DNA from: Elgaria multicarinata webbii
Lineage: Eukaryota > Chordata > Lepidosauria > Squamata > Anguidae
Direction of reading: 5' to 3'
DNA length: 64,000 bases
NCBI RefSeq assembly: GCF_023053635.1
Contig: NC_086183.1
Span: 32,779,501-32,843,500 of the forward strand
Shown here: positions 22,401 through 34,400 of the stretch, piece by piece
Position numbering within the stretch: the stretch's first letter is position 1
Layout: the number at the start of each line of letters is the position of its first letter
The notes under the pieces: model-generated
Told to the model about the DNA's origin: nothing
The model's database searches: none
Seen by the model: only the letters and a program-made list of their open reading frames with translations
Position numbers and translations under genes: made by a program

Positions 22401-25400
22401 GCAGTCGCTGGACCAACATGAACGCCCTGCATTACGCGGCCTACTTCGACGTCCCGGAACTCATCCGTATTCTCCTGAAGGCCTCCAAGCCTAAAGGTGT
22501 GTCTGTGGTGGGAGGAGGGCATGTCTACACCGGCTGTTTGTGTCACACAAATGACACAAATGACACACAGGGGATCCCAGGAGCAGGCAGGGATGCCCCC
22601 TCCATTTCCCCGGGATATCGCCGTACCCTTTTTTCTCAGTTTTTCCCGCGGTCCTGGGACAATCCTGGGGATCGCGGGTGGTGTGGCCAACTGTCCCGGC
22701 TTCTTCCCTCTTCCCCGTGAGTAGCAGGGGTCATCAGAGCGAAGGAGCCGGGACAGGAAGAGTCCAGGGCCATCAGGGGTGGGGTGGGGAGCAGGGTCGG
22801 GCATTTTTCTTTTTCTTTTTCCTTACTTTTTCGCTGGAGCACAGGTGCGCTCCAGCTCCTGTATTCTTTAAAAAAAAATGGTGTGTGTGTGTGTGTGCAA
22901 CGTCCTCCTTCCTCCCTGGACATTGCACGTCATGTGTGAACGCAGGGGGGAGGGTCTCGCGATCAGCATATCGTGAAATCCTCCCCCATCCCTCCCAGAT
23001 CGCTGGGAGGTGTAGACATGCCCAGAGTTGATTTCAAAGAGCAATGAGATTTCCTGAAGTGAGCAAAGCTCACTTTAACCACACCTTTGAGTAGTGCTGC
23101 AATGTTTTATCAAGGAATCGGCTAAATTAATTGTTTAAACAAATTAGGGCACATCCTATGCGTCTTCAGACTGAAAAATTGCTGGCTAGGGCATGCTGGG
23201 AGTTATAGGACTTTTTTCTGCCTACACATGCATAGGGTGGCTACTAGGAGGAGGGCCTTCTCCGCTGTGGCACCCTGGCTGTGGAACGAGCTCCCCAGAG
23301 AGGTCCGCCTGGCGCCTACACTGTATTCTTTTCGTCGCCAGCTGAAGACCTTTTTATTCTCTCAGTATTTTAACACCTAATTTAACTTAAATTTAAATTT
23401 TGCTCTTTTAATTCTGTATTTTAATCCTATATCAATTTCCGCTGTGTGGTTTTATCCTGGTTGTGCTTTTTATATTGTATTTTGAATTTGGGTTTTTAGA
23501 TTGTTGATTGTTTTATTATGTTCCTCATGGTTTTAATTTTTGTGAACCGCCCAGAGAGCTTCGGCTTTTGGGTGGTATAAAAATCTAATAAATAAATAAA
23601 GAAAGAAAGAAGGGTTGCGCCATTAACTGACTAAAAAGGTGCCCCCGTTAAATTTTAAAAGACAGCAGAGAGAAAGAGGGATAAGTATTAAAAATTAATA
23701 GAAGTACTTATAGCAATTACAAGTACTTCTTAAAAGAGGCCTTGCCTCGTCTCTCACTCACAGGAGGGGCTCCTAAGATGATTTCTGCGTGGACATCTGT
23801 GTGCCACATCTAAACCCAACAAAAATATGTTTCTTGTTTCGTATCTATCCATATGCAAATTTAATTGATAGATTAATCAACTCAAGGTTCCCTTCATGAG
23901 GTGGGAGACCTACTTTTGGGTGGCAAAATGAGTCGATTTCTCTCTACACACACATTTTCAGGGCAGGCATACGGTATGTGCTGAGTGAGGGTTTTAACTG
24001 GCGTTAATTGATGGTGAATTCAGAACTGGGATGTGGTAGTTATTCTACATTATTGTGTCTGGCGTTGAAGGTTGTCCTAATGTGTTAGAGCAACTAGGTT
24101 CCTCCAGGTTCTTTTCCTTGCTATTTATTTATTTATTTATTTATTTATTGCATTTCTATACCGCCCCATAGCCGAAGCTCTCTGGGCAGTTTACAAAGGT
24201 TAAAAACAGTGAGTGTTAAAAAAACAAATATACAAAAATTTAAAATTAACAAAAGCATAAAAACAACAATATTGATTTAAAATAGGGTGACCCCATGGAA
24301 AGGAGGACAGGGCTCCTGTATCGTTAACAGTTGTACTGAAAAAGGAATTTCAGCAGGTGTCATTTGTATATATGGAGAACCTGGGGAAATTTCCTCTTCA
24401 TCACAACAGTTAAAGCTGCAGGTGCCCTGCCCTCTTTTAAATCTGGTCACTCTAGTATAGCTCCTGCAGCTTTAACTGTTGTGATGAAGAGGGGATTTCA
24501 CCAGGTTCTCCATATATACAAATGACACCTGCTGAAATTCCCTTTTCTATGCAACTGTTAAAGATACAGGAGCCCTGTCCTCCTTTTCATAGGGTCACCC
24601 TATTTAAAACAACTATTCTGGGGTTGGTTAAAAACTCAGCATATGTTGCTAAATGCCTGGGAGAAAAGAAAAGTCTTGACCTGGCACTGAAAAGATAACA
24701 ATGTTGGCTCCAGGCAAGCCTCATCGGGGAGATCATTCCATAATTGGGGGCCACCACTGAAAAGGCCCTCTCCTCTTTTAGGGGAACGGTGTCTGATGAC
24801 GAGGGCAAGGGACTGGAAGGGGTCAGGCCTCTAAAGTGTTGTAGGGCTGGATTGCTCCTTTTTTGGGGGGGTTGTCTATTTTAAATTAGAGCTATCAGGA
24901 AACTTTCAAATGCTGAAATGTACACATTCCAGCATTGAAATAACCTTCATTATCCTTCCTCCCCTTTAAAACAAGAAAGCAAGTTCCTAGTCCTCAGTAA
25001 TAGAAGGTCTGCAAATATACAGGCGACATTGGCTCAGATTCATCCCTTCTTGTTCCTAACACCGAGAGCATCGTTGCTGGAGCTGCAAGAAGGAGACAGA
25101 CGCTTTCTCCTCCTCGTCACCTGGGAGTTCACACTCCCTGGCAACCTTCATGCCAGGAGACACAGCAATGTGTAAGAGACTCCCGGCCACCTCTCAGCTG
25201 CTGCTGTTTTCTTTGTTGAAAAAAAGCAGGGCTTAACTTGAGCCGGTTTTCACGGGCAGGGCTCAGCCCTGAAATAACAATTTGAAAGAAGAAGAAGGGA
25301 GCTGTGAAGTTTTGCCCAGGTAGTTGTAGGTCAGCTCTTTAGGAGGGATCATTGGAAGCTGGTGGCTCCCATGTCAGTGGGGCTGCGAATCCGCTCTGGG

Positions 25401-28400
25401 TTTCATTCAGAACTCTAAAGGAACTCTCCAAGGTCAGGTGCCTTCCTTGTCCCAAAGCTGTACAGGGCAGCTTTCCCCGAACTGGTGCCCTCCAAATTTG
25501 TTGGACCACAACTCCCAGCATCCCCCAGCCAACACGGTAACAACAATGCATCTGGTTACCAATTTGGTGAAGGCTGAGATAAGGCGTCATAGGTCAAAAC
25601 TAGCTTTGAATAGTGCCTGGGGCCAACTCAAAAGCCAGTGAAGACTGTTAAAATTAGAATCATAGAATAGCAGAGTTGGAAGGGGCCTACAAGGCCATCA
25701 AGTCCAACCCCCTGCTCAATGCAGGAATCCGCCTTAAAGCATCCCTGACAGATGCTTGTCCAGCTGCCTCTTGAAGGCCTCTACAGGCGATATATGTTCC
25801 CATCAGCTCTTTCCAGTCCATAATCAGCTCACAGTTTACTGAACCAACTGTAGTTCCCGAACCGTCTCCAAGGGCAGCCCCGCATAGATGGGGGAACAGT
25901 ATCCAAAGACAGCCAGCCTTTTGTACATCCGTATCCCGTGGCTTCCACGTCCTTCCAGATCCTTGCTTTATACAAAGCTCAGATAACTGTGAGTAAATGT
26001 GAACTAATTCATAGTGGCAGGTTGGCTCTAATAACCTGCTCGACCTGTACATTCCTTCCCTTTGAAGTTCTCAACTCGACGTGTAGCGATTTCAACCACG
26101 GCACGGCCCTGCACATCGCGGCTTCGAACCTGTGCCTGGGGGCCGTGAAGTGTCTCCTGGAACACGGAGCCAACCCTGCCGTCAGGGTGAGAAAAGCCGG
26201 GGTCGCGAGCGAACGGGGGATGGCCAGGTGGGATGCACGCTGAGGATGGGCTGCAGAAGGGCGGGACCAAGCGCTCACAGCATCGTGCAAGGCAGCCTTC
26301 CTCAACTTGGGGCGCTCCAGATGTGTTGGACTGCATCTCCCAGAATGCCCCAGCCAGCTGGCTGGGGCATTCTGGGAGTTGTAGTCCAACACATCTGGAG
26401 CGCCCCAGGTTGAGGAAGGCTGGTGTAAGGGTTTCCCAAAACACAGAATCCTAGAATCGTAGAGTTGGAAGGGGCCTCTGAGGCCATCAAGTCCAACCCC
26501 CTGCTCAATGCAGGAATCTGCCTTAAAGCACCCCTGACAGCTGCCTCTTGAAGGCTCCCCAGGATGGGAGAGGCCACGACCTGAAGGGCCGCGTTTTATT
26601 GGAACAAATCAGCTTGGATTAGACACGTTTTTTGGTTTCAACGAACTGTTCCATAAGCCCTGGTCTGGACTATTGTCAAATGTGGGAAGTGGCCATTGAT
26701 GCCACGCTGTCGAGCGCTTAAACAGCAAAAGCGAGATTTTAAAGATGCTTGCCTGGTGAGAAGGGAGGCCTTTGTGCATGTGGATAGGGGAGGGGTCCCC
26801 ATTTCTGTTCCCGGTCCTGGTCCCCAGCGAGACCCCGCCCCAGCTCAGACTGCATCACCCAGAAATAATGTTCCACCTGGACCAGGAGTTGGGAAGAGGA
26901 GAAGCAGACGGAGGGGGCAGAGCAGGAAGCTAGGGCAGCCTCCCCCGACCGGGTGTTGAACCACAACTCCCATCATTCCCAGCCAACATGGCCAATGCCA
27001 TTGCTTTTAGCTTGGTTTTTGGATTCCGTTTATATAAACAGCCCTGGGAGCTTTCTTAAAGAGCACGCGATAAATGACGGATAAACGCTGGAGCCCCGGG
27101 CCGTGCCCCAGGTCGCCAAGTGCTGAGCCCAGCCCTGTAAATAATAACAGAGCCGCTTTCCCCAAACTGGCGTCCTCCAGACATCTTGGACTCCAACCCC
27201 CATAACTCCCTGTGATGTAACTGCTGCCAGATCAGCTAAGTAACGACGAAGGCGCCAAGCAAGCATGGCCAGGCAGAGAACCCCAGAGTTTGGCTGCCGC
27301 CATAGAAAAGTCCCCTCCCTCTCCCTTGGCCACCCACCCAACTTAAGGGGCACATGGAGAAGATGGCGTTAACTGCTGGGCAGGTCTGCATGGGTGAGTC
27401 AAGTGACCCCTCGGCGAATCCTCTCCCCCACAGAACAGCAAAGGCCAGGCGCCAGCTGACGTCGTGCCCGACCCGATGGACATGACCCTGGATAAGGCGG
27501 AGGCCGCCATGATCGCCAAGGAACTGAAGCAGCTGTTGCTGGACGCCGTGCCGTTGAGCTGCAACCTGCCCAAGGTCACCCTGCCCAACTACGACAACAT
27601 CCCCGGCAACCTCATGCTCATCTCCCTGGGCCTCAAGCTGGGCGACCGGGTCCTTGTGGACGGGCAGAAGGTAAGGATGAGGCAGGCCCCGGTGGGCCTT
27701 TCTTTGGGTTGGGTCTCTCTTTGGGTTGGGTCTCTCTTTGGGTTGGGTCCCTCTTTGGGTTGGGTCTCTCTTTGGGTTGGGTCCCTCTTTGGGTTGGGTC
27801 CCTCTTTGGGTTGGGTCTCTCTTTGGGTTGGGTCCCTCTTTGGGTTGGGTCTCTCTTTGGGTTGGGTCTCTCTTTGGGTGGGTCTCTCTTTGGGTTGGGT
27901 CCCTCTTTGGGTTGGGTCCCTCTTTGGGTTGGGTCCCTCTTTGGGTTGGGTCTCTCTTTGGGTTGGGTCTCTCTTTGGGTTGGGTGTGCTGGTCCACCCT
28001 CTCCTCCGTCAGGCAGGGCTTGATAGGCCCATGATGGTTCCATCTGGGGCACCCAGTTTTTCAGTGGTTCTCCCCTTAAGCGTGGAGGCCCCGATCCAGC
28101 TAGTCATAGATAACCACAATGGGTGGTCCTGGGATCAGCTTTTGTTGTCCCAGGCCAGGCGAGACAAGGACATCGCTATGCACATTTAAGAGTACATCCC
28201 AGAATCTTCTGCGATGTCACTGAGGATTCTGGGATGTGCTCTCAAGTCATGCAGGGAGATGACATGGCAGGTGCCCTTTGAATGGGGCCACCCCAGACCG
28301 CTGCCTCATGCATCCAACCAATTCAAGGGAGCCCAGATGAGCACTTCACTATATGTCCAGGTGCACATCTGCATCTCCGAATTAGCTCCGCATGCAAAAG

Positions 28401-31400
28401 GCTGCTTCCATTCCTTGATCTCCCTTGATTGAACTGGAGCAGGAAGCCTTTGCCACTTAATGTTCTGCTCCCGGAAGAAGCAGAGCATTTCTTTGGAAGG
28501 AACAGCCTTGAGTGCCATTTCCTCGGTGGAAAAGTGGGCTACGAATCAAATCAAAACGAATCTAATCGCTAATCGATTGATCGCTCAAGGGCGTAAAACA
28601 AGGGCTCCGGGAGCATGTGAAAAGTGCCCACCTCCCATTAGAGTCCAAGCACAATGATGCCCGCGTAGCCCTAGGTTGTTCTCCGTGCTTCTTCTCCTCG
28701 CTGCATTTGACCCGATCCCGTTTTGCTTCCCCGCAGGTGGGCACCTTGCGCTTTTGTGGCACGACTGAGTTCGCCAGCGGCCAGTGGGTGGGCGTGGAGC
28801 TGGACGAGCCTGAAGGCAAGAACGACGGCAGCGTGGGAGGAATCCGTTACTTCATTTGCCCTCCCAAGCACGGTAATTTTAAACACGGCCGTGGAGGCTT
28901 TGCGCTAATGCTCAGACCCAGCGCCCATCAAAATGAAGGACACAAATATCGAACCAATAGGAAAACAAACTGTCTGGGTCCCGTCCCTCCCGGCTGAGAC
29001 GCCAAGCGCCCCTTTCTGGGAGCTTACCTTCTGGGCTGATGCAGCAAGGCAGGACAAGGCTTCATAGCGTGGTGGCAGAGTCCCCACTTTGCATCCCGAA
29101 GGCCCCGGGTTCAATCCCTGGCATCTCCAAGTAGGCCCAGCTGCCTGAAACCCTGGGGAGACCGTCGCTACCCGTCAATGTTGACAATTCCGGGGTAGAT
29201 GGACCAAGGGTCTGGCTCGGTATAAAGCAGCTTCCTCGTTTCTGAAGGCTGGGACCTTCCCCCTGCGGTGTCCCCTGAGGCCAGGTGGGAGGAGATCAGG
29301 CCACCAAAGAGAGGCAGGCTGACTAGGCAATGCGGGGTGCAGAGTGGGGTGGGCAGCCCTGGCCAGGGGGCGGCACAACCTTTCTTTGGAGCCCTGTGGT
29401 TTTCTTGTGGGACTCTGGATGGCCCAAGGATACAGGTGCTAGTGACCATAAGAACATCAGAAGTGCCATTCTGGATGAGACCCAGGGCCCATCTAATCCA
29501 GCACTCTGTTCACACAGTGGCCAACCAGCCATCGGTCAAGGACCCACAAAGCAGGACATGGTGCAACAGCACCCTCCCACCCATCTTCCCCAGCAACTGG
29601 TCCATCTAGTCCAGCACTCTGTTCACACAGTGGCCAACCAGCCATTGGCCAGGGACCCACAAGCAGGACACCGTGCAACAGCATTCTCCCACCCATGTTC
29701 CCCAGCAACTGGTGCACCCAGGCTCACTGCCTCAAATACTGGAGGTAACACACAACCATCAGGGCTAGTAGCCATGGATAGCCTTCTCCTCCAGGAAGTT
29801 ATCCAACCCCCCTTTTAAAGCCATCCAAATTGGTAGCTATCACTACATCTTGTGGCGGTGAGTTCCATAGTTTAACTCTGCATCTTGTGAAGAAGTCCTT
29901 CCTTTGATCTGTCCTGAATCTCCTACCCATCCGCTTCATGGGATATGACCCCGTTGGGTTCTAGTATTTTGGGAGAGGGGAAAAAATGTCTCCTTCTCCA
30001 CGTTCTCCACACCGGGCCTAATCTTGTACACCTCTATCTTTTACTTGGCCTCCTTTTTTCCAAGTTAAAAAGCAAGCCGGTTGCTTTAACGAGTCTGGAT
30101 AATGGGCGGAGGGGGGAGGCAGCCTGACTCCTACAGCCGTGGGGCTAAGAGCTTGGGAAGGAGGGGAGAGGGGACCAGGCAGGGGGTTATCCCCCTACTC
30201 CCCTCCGTATCGGAGGCCGCGATGGAGGATCGGCAGCCCAGGGTCTTGGGAAGGCCACCAATGGCTCGCCCAGTTGGGCACCTTGTTGCGGACATCACTT
30301 GCCCCGTGTTTCTGGGCGAGGTGAACCTTGGGGCCCTGCTTGTCTCCCCTCTCGACCGCCTCAGGAGTGTTTGCTTCGGTGTCCAAGATCGCCAAAGCCG
30401 CCGACCAGACGCCTTCGTCCGTGACCTCCACCCCGCGGACCCCCCGCATGGACTTCTCCCGCATGACCGCAAAGGGCCGGAAGGACAAGGACAAAGACAA
30501 GAAAGGTAGTGGGACGCTCAGGAGCTCCCAGGGGAGGCACCCAAACGGGAGGTGGCGGGGATCCTTTTGTGTGGGGGGGAGGTTTCTTCTCAACCTTCTG
30601 CCGTTGGCTAAGCTGCTTACATCCCTGATTGTGGGGTGGGGGTGGGTCGGTGTGCAGGGCAGGCAGGTAGAGGAAGGAAGGAGGGAGGGAAGGAGGAGAG
30701 GGGGCATAGCTAGAGCAGCCGATATCCCTGGGATCGCCCTGGGATCATCCCTGTGCGTTCACATGACGCACAGGGCATCCTGGGAGCAGGGAGGGACGAT
30801 CCCTCCCTTGGCCCGCGATGCCGGCATAGCCTTTCCCCCTGCTTTTTCCACGGTCTCGGGATGATCTCCAGACTACAGAAGGTGTGGGCGGATGTTGCAG
30901 GTTGTCCCAGCTCCTCGCGAGTGACTGTGAGGAGCCAGGAGCCGGGCACAGCGCCCATCGGGGGTGGGGCGGGGGGAGCAGGAAAATGTGTTTTTTAAAA
31001 AAAGAAAAAACACATTTCTCGCTGGCGCGCTCGTGCGCTCCGCCGCCTTTTAAAAAGCAAAACAAAATGGCAGGCGCGACGTCCTCTTCCTCCTAGGACG
31101 TCATGCGCCCCCTGTAGGCAGAGGGGGAGATCTCGCGATAACCACATCACGAGATCCTTCCTTCTCCGTTGCACTAGACCCGTAGGTCTAGCCATGGCCT
31201 GGATGTCTAGAAAAGGAGGAGGCGAGGGGTTCTGAAGGGCAGCTAGGGAGGACGACTGGGGAGCGAGCCAAAGGCGGGCGTTGGAGAGAGAGGGCCAGCA
31301 GCCAGCCCTGGCATCTTCCAAGGGCCTCGTTGTTATGGCAGGGCCCACGGCTAATGCCTGCCCTGGGTCCTCCTCTGAATTTTTTTTCCTGGCCTGGCAC

Positions 31401-34400
31401 TTAGGGTGACCCTATGAAAAGGGGGACAGGGCTCCTGTATCTTCAACAATTGCATAGAAAAGGGAATTTCAGCAGGTGTCGTTTGTATGCATGCAGCCCC
31501 TGGTGAAATTCCCTCTTCAACACAACAGTTAAACCTGCAGGAGCCCTGCCTTCTTTTGGATCTGGTCACTCTAGTATAGCTCCTGCACCATTAACTGTTG
31601 TGTTGAAGTGGGAATTTCACCAGCTGCTGCATGCATACAAATGACACCTGCTGAAATTCCTTTTTCTATGCAACTCTTAAAGATACAGGAGCCCTGTATT
31701 CTAGCTAGACTAGAATGACCAGATACAAAAGAAGGCAGGGCTGCTGCAGCTTTAACTGTTATGTTGAAGAGGGGATTTCACCAGGGGCTGCGTGCATACA
31801 AAGGACACCTGCTGAAATTCCCTTTTCTAGGCAACTGTTAGAGATACAGGAGCCCAGTCCTCCTTTCCATAGGGTCACCCTAACGAATGGAAAATGACAT
31901 TTTCCACTTAACGATGTAACACAGTGAACGTGTCATAGCTATCCAAGTTACGATCCCAATCACAAATAATGCTACGGCAGAACATTCCACACGAGAGAGG
32001 ATGCCTGCCAAAGAGTCATTGGCATCGTTCCGAAGCAGGTCTGAATCTAAAAAGTCTAGAGCTCATTTCTGTTTCCCGCCTCTCCAGCTCTCAGGAAGAA
32101 GTCCTTGTCTGTTGGCAGCCTGGACCGCGAAGGACTGAAGATTGAGATTGGGGATCAGGTTCTGGTGGCGGGACAGAAACAGGGGGTCATCCGTTTCTAC
32201 GGCAAGACGGATTTTGCACCAGGTAAGAATGGCAGGTGGGTTTGGTGGGAAGGAAGATGGAGGATAAACAGTATAAAACTTAGGAGCGGTATGATCATAG
32301 CCCTAAGTTAAGCCTAGATCTGAACATCCTGGGTTTAAGTTCGTCCTCTGTTGTAGTCGCATTGTGTGATCTTAGCTAAGTTGTTCTTCATTTCACCTCT
32401 CTCAAATGAGAGTAATAGTGGCCTACCTCGCATGGTGTGTGTTTTGGAGGAATTGGATGGGGTAAAATCCAACAATAACTGGTTCCAGTTATCAATCTGG
32501 CCACTGTATTTTGCACAAGCTGCAGCTTCCGAACCGTCTTCAAAGGCTGCCCCACGGAGAGGGCATTGCAGTTGCTTCTCCACCGCAAGAGCAATGCAAC
32601 ACAGAACGTTAGCGGTAGAAATAATAAAATTTTCTTTCTTTTCTTCTCCATCTCTCTGCAGGCTACTGGTTTGGTATTGAACTTGACAAGCCCACAGGCA
32701 AACACGATGGCTCTGTTTTCGGAGTTCGATATTTCACATGCGCCCCTAAGCATGGAGTCTTTGCTCCTCCTTCCAGAGTCCAGAGGTGGGTTGGGTTACC
32801 CTGAAGGCCAGAAATGTGTGAATGAGTAAAAGAAGAGAGAATGCTTCCACACAACTACGTATGGACTTCCTTCCCCCTCTTCTGTTGTGTAACTACCACT
32901 ATCCCACAGATACGCGTTGAGGGTGCAGAAGGCCCCAGGCGTTTCTTACTGGCTGGGAATTCAATTACTGACTGGGAATACTGGCACAGCACAACTGCCA
33001 CAAACCACGAGAAAGACAGGATCTAGCTACTGGATGGGTTTGCACCTGCCCTCCACAGATTGGGTGTGGGTTGTCTTTGAACCGTGGGTTGTTGAAATGT
33101 GGGTTGATGTGTTGTTTGAAACCAGCCACACTAACAAAACCTGGTTTGTTTACTGCAAACAACCCACAAAGAGAATCCGTGGTTTGTTGTTGGATTGTGA
33201 ACTGTAGCTTGTTCGTGTCTAACAAACCATGGTTTGCTAGCATGGGTGGGTTCACACGACACAACAACTCGCACTTCAACAACAACCCGTAGTTCAATGA
33301 CACTCAACCTTGAGTATAGGTTGAATTTGGGTTGTCTTATGGTGTGAGCCAGGTCACTGTCATTCATGCCCTGATGGTCTCCAGAGGGGCAGGGAGGCGT
33401 TCTGATCATTAATCCACTTTAATGCTTTCATTGTTCTTAAGCTGTGAGTTAATTGCAACCATCTCTGCTGCAGAATTGGAGGCCCGAAGGATTCCCAGGG
33501 AGACGGCAATTCAGCGAAGAAGGTCCACCAAGTCACTAGTAGGTACACCCTGGATTTTGCTCATCACCATTTACTTCCACTTGAGTAAAAGACCTGTCCA
33601 CTGTTTCCACCACCACCACCACCACCACCACCAATTTGAGATCCAATTTGTTTAATCTCCCAAGATGGTGTGAATAATCTTTTCCCCTTCTGGATTTCCA
33701 GTGGCTGGAAAGATGTCACCTCGTGCAGGAGAGGGACTGTCGGGCAATTGAGAGGGAGAAGGAGGCCTCACTCATTACGTCTGTGTCCTTTCCCATTTTA
33801 CAAAGGGTTGTCCCCTCTTTTCCTCTCTTCCACAGTTTCACAGCCAAAGCGCAACTTCACAGCAGTCAGAACCCCGAAAGACATCACATCCGAAAGTTCC
33901 ATCTCTAGGTAAGAACTCCGTTCCCCCCCAGGCTTCTTTCCTGCTCAAGCCCAAGGGCTTGGGGAGGGTTTGGAGAAGAAATACCTGGAAAGCAGGTGGA
34001 GCCATGGACAGGTCATGGGGTGCCGTCTAGTGAATCTTTTGCAGCTCAGAGGTGAAACCTGGCACTCGTGTTAGGGATTTGTGACCTTACGCACCTTAGT
34101 GGTGGATCAGTCAGGTTAAAGTAGTTTAGGTGCATAGCCTAGCCCTAGTGGATATGGCTATCGGGTCAATAGGAGGGGGGCGGAAACCCTCCTGGGTCAA
34201 AATACCTGGTTTACTAAACAAAAATATCCAATACCAAATCCAAGGCAAAAATGCCAAATGAGAAGGCAAGATAGTTGATTGTTGGCTATCCATAGTTTGG
34301 AGCAGGTTACAAATATATCATGATCTTTTTTCGCCTCCCCATTTAATTCTCTCTGACCTGGTTTAGTGTTACGTAACTGGGAATGAGCAAGCTTTGGGCC

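Noticed and set aside
27236-28189. Long open frames on both strands (up to 253 codons) with repeated [10 protein letters not shown] or [10 protein letters not shown]
   Set aside because: They come from a 17-bp tandem repeat, whose three-unit period of 51 bp repeats the same codons. The region is a CLIP3 intron.
30328-30864. 178-codon frame overlapping a CLIP3 exon
   Set aside because: Only 30365-30505 is an exon; the rest is read-through into the intron and a GC-rich mobile element.
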